From: Silene noctiflora
Taxonomy: Eukaryota; Streptophyta; Magnoliopsida; Caryophyllales; Caryophyllaceae
Direction of reading: 5' to 3'
Assembly: GCA_009801015.1 (NCBI GenBank)
Contig: VHZZ01011390.1
Location: 4,417-30,915 of the forward strand
Length of the DNA: 26,499 nucleotides
The notes under the pieces were generated by a model. It made no database searches, was not told where the DNA came from, and saw only the letters and a program-made list of their open reading frames with translations. The position numbers were made by a program, and so were the translations under genes. This document shows, in pieces, positions 21,801 through 26,499 of this stretch (the first letter of the stretch is position 1; every line of letters starts with the position of its first letter).

Positions 21801-23679
21801 CACTTTAGACCCGCAACTAATGATTTCCCAACACAGTAAATAAATAAATACGTAGTTAAGGATTGTTCGTTATTATCAAAAATATTTTATACAAATATAA
21901 GAAATCCCTGAATCCCTAAACGGGCGAGGGCAAAATGACCGTGAATCCCTAGTCAAGGAAGTAGGAACTAGTCTGCTCACTCTCCATGACAGCAACGAGT
22001 GACCATAATTGAGAACTCTAGCTAAAGGGCCAAGTTAAAAGAAAGAATGTGTCACATCATAAGAATTTTTTGACACTACACATAAGAGACTTGTTATTCT
22101 ATAAGCTCAGCCATTGCAATTATAATTTACTTCATAAATACATTGAAAAGCCTGTTGCAAGGACCACAAGAAATATATCACGTTTATTAAAAAAAAATCA
22201 AAAGTTCAAAAAAATGCTTTCCTTTTATATAGCAGCTACCAAACTTATTTACTTTTGAACTAGATAAGAGTCGATAAATAAGTAGACAATGAACGAAAAA
22301 AAAAGGCAGGCATCTAGCAATCAAAAGGCAAGCATTTTTTTAGGTTAGCGTTTTTAAACTAAAGCAAATAGAAGTTTCTTGCATTGAAGACCTAATCCAT
22401 CGGATTTATGATTCCTGTCATTCCTCCATAAATGGATTCGGTAGAACCTAATAGATTGTAATGAAAGATATATGCAGGATTCGACTCGATGGTAAGAAAG
22501 TCAACTGAAAGTTAAGATTACACGCTAGCTAAATCTAAACTTTAAAGGGACAAATTATCAGCATTCTTGGATAGGGAAAGGAATGTAAAGGTATACTCGG
22601 CCTTGGATAGATTATATCAAGATAACTTCAAAACATTGTCGTGGATTTGCTGCTCAGCTTTTTTAATTGAGAGAGAAATGTTGCTCCCGCAGCACAACAG
22701 ATGATAATAAATCTTTAGACAGTTAAATTATTGTCCATTGCTCTTTCCAAAACTTAAAAGTTGTTTCCATGGTATAATCACCTTCTGCCAAACAATCCTT
22801 GTACTCATGTTCAAAGTGCTCTGATATTCTGAAGCACTTTTGCATCCAACATCGTTACGATAAAATTTGCCATGCAAACCATTAATCACAAACTCTCAGC
22901 CAATGCTATAATACAAGTTCGCCTAGACAATGCGCCAATGCGGCGATGCCAACAAGCAACTTCTTTAATGAACACGCTTCCTCCCATGGTTCGATTACCT
23001 AATATATTTCTAGTTTCCTACTGATCATTCGAAGTTCATTTACCATCCTCAAACTATTCATCGACTAATAAATAGATTGATACAAAAAAATAGCTTGATA
23101 GAATTCTTGTTAAAAAAAAGGTATATGACAGATGGAGACTGCTGAAGAACCACTTTCCCCACAAGTACAAAGATTGTCTCACTAATACAATGCCACCAAA
23201 CACCAAGATGAAAAATAAAGAAAAAAGAGAGAAAAAGAAGAATGGTTGAAACAAACAAATAAAGCCTGGGCATCAAACAAGCATACCTCAGCTGCATCGA
23301 CAAGTCGACTATCATCCTTAAATAGGATACCACAGTGTGTGAGAGCACACGCATTCTGAGGATCAAGCCTTATGGCCTCAGAAAAACTCTCAAAAGCAAG
23401 TCTCCCTTGATTTTGCATCTGCAAGCAAATTCCTTTGCCTATTAGAGCTTCTACGTTTTCTTTGTCCTTGTCCAAGACGCCGTCATAAATGGCAAGGGCC
23501 TCTGCAAATTTATTTCTGGTACGAAGAATGTTGCCATAGGAGAGAGCATCCTTTACATTAAGTACCTCCTTCTGCATAGCACCATTACAGCTTGGGCCAC
23601 CATTTTCGGGGGATGCTTTCAGAAAACCATTTTCCACAGGAGGTTCCTTCTTCAAAGTACTATCAACTACGTTGTCCAT
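9893..23679 (-). CDS. SPY: SPINDLY, TPR protein O-fucosyltransferase (GT41), 17 coding exons
   Basis: SPY transfers O-fucose from GDP-fucose to Ser/Thr of nuclear and cytosolic proteins such as DELLAs, restraining gibberellin signalling. Exons, 5' to 3': 23679-23287, 21730-21569, 21482-21307, 21041-20966, 20339-20211, 19901-19782, 19685-19617, 19521-19440, 16754-16660, 15196-15132, 13902-13704, 13322-13128, 13017-12923, 12811-12676, 12555-12338, 11552-11425, 10272-9893. All introns are GT-AG and the 2718 bases join in frame into 905 residues (Arabidopsis SPY has 914). Residues 43-434 form about 11 TPRs; 437 to about 850 is the catalytic domain, with GYVSPDFFTHS (His494), TWIGYP (Gly592, the spy-3 position in Arabidopsis numbering +1) and FNNLAK (Lys664, matching catalytic Lys665). 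An in-frame TAA directly precedes the ATG, fixing the start. The sequence matches SPY and not its paralogue SECRET AGENT. Coding sequence is intact although introns 8 and 16 carry transposons. Confidence 0.97.
10461..11003. mobile_element. Foldback MULE-type MITE in SPY intron 16
   Basis: The ends GAGTATTTTGTTGAACACTACC and, reversed, GAGATTTTTGTCAAACACTACC open inverted arms that run almost the whole element, roughly 230-250 bases each, around a short centre near 10730. A perfect 9-bp duplication, TTTTATAAT, flanks it (10452-10460 and 11004-11012). Nine bases is the Mutator-superfamily signature. The units CACTACCTAAAGTTT and CACTGCCTAAAGTTT recur within each arm. It has no coding capacity and leaves both splice sites untouched. 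Confidence 0.88.
11874..12073. repeat. 52-bp direct repeat in SPY intron 15
   Basis: AACTTTTACATTTCTCATAG and the following sequence to TCATATATGAAA occur at 11874-11925 and again at 12022-12073, nearly identical, 148 bp apart. Just left of the first copy, GGGGTTGTTTGGATAC resembles a MITE end, so this may be an internally duplicated MITE. No matching far end was found. Confidence 0.7.
14270..14820. repeat. Repeat-like patch in SPY intron 10
   Basis: This intron segment is richer in GC than its surroundings and recurs in CGGGTCA (14347, 14436 and 14774) and TCGGG-type words, as in dispersed plant repeats. It has no long open frame, clear terminal repeats or target duplication, so the class is undetermined. 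Confidence 0.35.
15600..16190. other. C-rich exon-like patch in SPY intron 9, origin unknown
   Basis: 15660-16060 is strikingly C-rich on the plus strand and open for 98 codons from 15807, giving a Pro/His/Ser-rich peptide of low complexity. The words CATCCACAA and CACATCCACC recur. The peptide resembles no family I know. It is best read as a fragment of captured or inserted DNA within the intron, not as a gene. Confidence 0.35.
17367..18475 (-). mobile_element. Probable Pack-MULE with exon-like cargo in SPY intron 8
   Basis: The left end GAAAAATTCATAAATTATAC and the right end, reversed, GAAAAATTCATTACTTATAC begin imperfect inverted arms. They share ACTTTTCAAATTT and CAGAACTTAT further in, and fade after about 170 bases. 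Candidate 9-bp flanks TTATAAATA and TTATATGCA agree at only six positions. The cargo on the minus strand looks like the start of a gene: AAACCCTAATACGC, then an ATG at 18235 opening MEKSARAQSISSSPNIPTQS, and a possible donor (GAA then GTAAATG) after about 39 codons, followed by intron-like T-rich DNA. I do not recognise the peptide. Captured host gene sequence in a non-autonomous MULE is the simplest reading. Confidence 0.55.
18560..18960. other. GC-rich exon-like patch in SPY intron 8
   Basis: 18690-18960 is C-rich on the plus strand (CCCCTCTCACTCTATCTCCC and similar) and open for 115 codons from 18626, with a Pro/Ser/His-rich low-complexity product. It lies outside the Pack-MULE arms. The style resembles the intron 9 patch. 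No protein family is recognised; captured leader or exon sequence is possible. Confidence 0.3.
21731..23286 (-). other. SPY intron 1, no embedded element recognised
   Basis: A 1556-base AT-rich intron with GTATGC donor and CAAAG acceptor. I see no paired terminal repeats, no coding remnant and no obvious RNA gene in it. Confidence 0.5.
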
Positions 23680-24250
23680 TTAATCCCTCCAAACAACCTG
23701 CGCTCCGGGAATAATCAAATTAAATGCAAGCTATTAGAAACACCAGTAAAACTCCGTCTTCATCGCTCAAGGCGAAATCTTTACCAACTAAATAATTGAT
23801 CCCGCATTTGAATGGTATAAGCTGCAAATAGAATCAATACTTTCAGACATAATCTAGACCTAAGCCAACACTAAAAAATACCCACATGACACAATTAAGT
23901 AAAGCACATAAAACAACCCTAGTTCCAAATTCAAATGCTAAACAAAAAGAATAATGCATAATCGAGCAGTAATCGTCTAATTATCAGGGTAAAAAGCAAT
24001 AAAGTGATCCAATTGAACAGAAATAAATGACAAAATAAACAATGTTGGGTAAAAAAAGTGAGAAACTAACAAGAAATTAGGGGTTTAAAATTGAACCCAC
24101 GTGAAAAGCAGGCTGAAGAAGAATGGTGGATGAAGATTGTTAAACCCAAACAAAGCAAGATAACAAAATCCCAAATTGATTGAGAAAGTAAACGAATTAG
24201 GAGATTTATTAAAGGGTTGATGAACCCAGAAAAACCCTTGACTATGAAAT
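23680..24250 (-). promoter_or_regulatory. SPY leader and proximal promoter, possibly with leader introns
   Basis: Upstream of the ATG the minus strand offers good acceptor-like sites (ATTCTATTTGCAG ending at 23822, and GAGCGCAG ending at 23698) and a donor-like TTGGTAAAG near 23785. The leader is therefore probably interrupted, as in Arabidopsis SPY. Donor and transcription start could not be fixed by eye. Confidence 0.4.
24098..24103. promoter_or_regulatory. G-box (CACGTG) upstream of SPY
   Basis: The minus strand reads TTCACGTGGGTT, a CACGTGG core bound by bHLH/PIF or bZIP factors in plants. It lies about 420 bases upstream of the SPY ATG, in the leader or proximal promoter. Function is inferred from the motif alone. 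Confidence 0.4.
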
Positions 24251-24542
24251 ATGGTATACTCTATGGTTTATGATGTTTATGGTGTTGTGTTTTTGGTTCG
24301 ACAAAAGGGAGAAGGGGGTGCCAAGTTCATGCGACTGTCCAGTATTTGTTTCAAGTCAAGGAAATAAAATGCCAACCAATTACATATGCTCGGTCGGCTT
24401 TATTTATGTGATACTTTTCGGTCTCAAAACTCATATTTTGGACATTTTTGCCAACGCTTTTTTAATCGGTGTTATAGAACGATAATTCTATTTTAGATAA
24501 TTTTGCACGATATCATGACAGTTTTTTAATTTTGACAAATAT

Positions 24543-26140
24543 ACTTTTCAATGCACCAGAAATATTGATCATACTCTTCGTGAATCTTTTAGGGGCATTC
24601 TTCGTATGAACGAGGAACTTCATTTGGGTAAGTATTTAGGATGTCCTATAATTGATAGTAGAGTGACTAAAAATACGTTCGAAAGTATTATTCAATCTTC
24701 TTGCAATCAATTATTGAAATGGAAAACAAATTCATTATCGCAAGCAGGTAGACTAGTTATGGTCAATGTCAATTTAGCCTCGAAGGGAACTTTTTAAATG
24801 CAAAGCTTCCTTCTTCCTTCATCAATCCACAATAGATTAGATAAGATTAATAGAGAATTTCTTTGAAATAAGAATCTTTCCCAACGATCCCCTAATTTGA
24901 TTGGTTGGCATAAAGTTTGTTTACCGAAATCGGTTGGTGGACTGGAAAAAAAAAAATCTTCCAAAACAGCTAATAAAGCTCTTCAAATGAAACTTTTTAT
25001 GGGAAATTCATATGGATAAGGAAAGTATATGGGTCAAAGCGATAACTAAAAAATACTTGAGAAATTGTTCACTCTTTGATCATAAGCCTAATTCAGTCTT
25101 CTTGGCAATGACGTAAACTTATGAGTCTTCGGACTCTATTTATAAAAGGGCTGAGATGACAGGTAAGTAATGGTAGCAACATTAAATTTTGGTATGATAA
25201 TTGGGTTTTTCACACCCACTTACCAGCAGTATTGGTGATGATGATAGTAATCGTGATCTAAATCTTTTGGTTAAAGATTTCACAACCGTTGATAAACAAT
25301 GAGATATTTGAAAATTATTCGATTTAGTGAATAACAATATTGTCAACCAGATTACTAACATTTCACTGCCACAATAATACCCCATATACCCTACTTTTGG
25401 GGTTGTCCTTGGATGGCAATTTCTCTACCAAACCATCAACAGGGTTAGCATAAGGTTTGCTTGATCAAACCCTTAACAATTATGAATTTCAGTGGATTTA
25501 GAAATTAAATATTCCTCCAAAGTTAACATTTTTCTATTTGGAAAGCCTGTGTTGACGGTCTGCTAACGAAATGCAAGCTTCCCAAAAGTCATATTAATGT
25601 CTCACCTCATTGTGTTTTGTGCAACCACTCTATTGAAAACAAAGATCATTTCTTTTACAAATGTTCATTGATTGGTTCTGTTATCCAAGACATGAACATT
25701 ATTAGTTTTAATATTTTTTTGTCAGTTTTTTATAATATTGCAAGTCAAAATTTTCTAATGAAACTCAACTATCTCAAAGATTTAATTCTAAAAGATGATT
25801 TCATTAAGATTATTTTTATTTTGTGGAATTCATGATTTTATAGAAATGACATTATCTTTAATAATGCTCATATCAATATCAGCAAACTTATTATTTTATG
25901 TAATATTAGCATTAAGGTCTGGAATGAGACTAGACATAAGAATCTCAACAATTCCGAGAAAGACAATTCCGCTAGGAACACTTCTAGTAAGGAAGAAATC
26001 TGGTGGGAGAAACCTAGAAACGGTTTCCTAACGCTAAATTTGACGGATTGAAAATAGAAGGCAATAACGCTGCTTTAGGATATTCTATAAGAGATCATAA
26101 AGGTGGCTTGATTGATTACTTAGTTAAGGTTGATTGATAT
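24543..26140 (+). pseudogene. Decayed LINE: reverse transcriptase C-terminus, zinc motif, RNase H start
   Basis: Frames joined across shifts read, in order: LRESFRGILRMNEELHLGKY and KYLGCPII (24576-24660), the RT C-terminal region; SLSQAGRLVMVN; MQSFLLPSSIHNRLDKINRE; SPNLIGWHKVCLPKSVGG (about 24890-24940); WEIHMDKESIWVKAITKKYL; NGSNIKFWYDNWV; the zf-RVT-like C-x2-C-x8-H-x4-C (CVLCNHSIENKDHFFYKC, near 25610-25665); and the start of an RNase H domain (NAKFDG then ALGYSIRDHKGG, from about 26028). This is the order in plant L1-type elements. At least seven stops and several frameshifts kill it, and endonuclease, RT core and RNase H C-terminus are absent. It lies about 0.9 kb upstream of the SPY ATG, pointing away from SPY. 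Confidence 0.85.
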
Positions 26141-26255
26141 ATGCCTAATTTGTACCACTTACTCTTCTTAGGAAGTGAGCTGTAAAGGGACCCCTGCTGG
26201 TTGGCCGGCTACCGGCACTGATAAGTAGTATTTATTATATTTAGTAATTAGTCGG

Positions 26256-26256
<1 letters not shown>

Positions 26257-26318
<62 letters not shown>

Positions 26319-26336
26319 GTTATTATTATTATTATT
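26257..26336. repeat. (ATT)n microsatellite
   Basis: About 26 ATT/TTA triplets run in tandem with a single interruption (ATTGTTATT near 26319). Confidence 0.95.
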
Positions 26337-26411
26337 TGAGTTTAATTTAATAATGTAGGTGAGACGGGATGGCAAGACGGAAACAAAGCGAATTGGATGT
26401 TAAAGATTAAA

Positions 26412-26435
26412 GTCAAGGTCAAAGTTGACCTTGAC
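26412..26435. promoter_or_regulatory. Palindromic cluster of four W-boxes
   Basis: GTCAAGGTCAA, a 2-base spacer (AG), and TTGACCTTGAC form a perfect inverted repeat with 11-base arms. Each arm contains two TTGAC cores, the W-box bound by WRKY factors. What gene it would serve is unknown; the window ends 64 bases on. Confidence 0.5.
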
Positions 26436-26499
26436 CTTCACCCTTCTTCTTCCTCAACATCAAACAACTTCATCGTCTTCATCACCATAATTAACCACC

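Noticed and set aside
9893..23679. SECRET AGENT, the other plant TPR glycosyltransferase, as identity of the large gene
   Set aside because: The N-terminus, TPR sequences, 905-residue length and C-terminal tail match SPY; SECRET AGENT is longer and diverges in these parts.
26204..26216. GCCGG-CTA-CCGGC hairpin as a terminator or RNA gene
   Set aside because: Five-base arms are too short to mean anything in a plant genome, and no RNA gene structure surrounds it.

Overview
The window is nuclear DNA of a flowering plant. It has GT-AG introns, AT-rich intergenic DNA, many miniature transposons (MITEs), LINE and LTR retrotransposon relics, and two recognisable plant genes. Protein details and the repeat families (Stowaway copies, an LTR rich in ACTCGGTCGAGT units) make a core eudicot likely, perhaps Caryophyllales (spinach, beet or goosefoot relatives). 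That placement is inference, not proof.

Layout. 1-2331: part of an LTR retrotransposon in minus orientation (leader, primer-binding site, one LTR). 2345-3430: a 52-bp tandem repeat, the 3' end of a LINE, and a lone CACTA transposon end. 4068-4948 (minus): a complete two-exon germin-like protein gene with TATA box and poly(A) signal. 5100-9030: its upstream region, a tandem duplication peppered with MITEs. Two of the MITEs have a matching empty site in the second duplicate. 9893-23679 (minus): a complete SPINDLY (SPY) gene. I resolved 17 coding exons by hand; they join in frame into a 905-residue protein with about 11 TPR repeats and the GT41-type catalytic domain. Its long introns hold a foldback MULE with a perfect 9-bp target duplication, a probable Pack-MULE and several repeat patches. 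24543-26140 (plus): a decayed LINE whose premature stops fall at tryptophan codons. 26257-26499: an (ATT)n microsatellite and a palindromic cluster of W-boxes.

The two genes are not functionally linked in any way the sequence shows. SPY is a nucleocytoplasmic O-fucosyltransferase acting on regulators such as DELLA proteins; the germin-like protein is a secreted cupin. I see no novel defence or metabolic system. The best material for a second look is the transposon archaeology around the germin-like promoter, the MITE carrying four G-boxes, the insertions in SPY introns, the periodic palindrome array in the LTR, and the biased decay of the LINE. All exon coordinates come from hand reading of splice sites and reading frame; no alignment or search was run.
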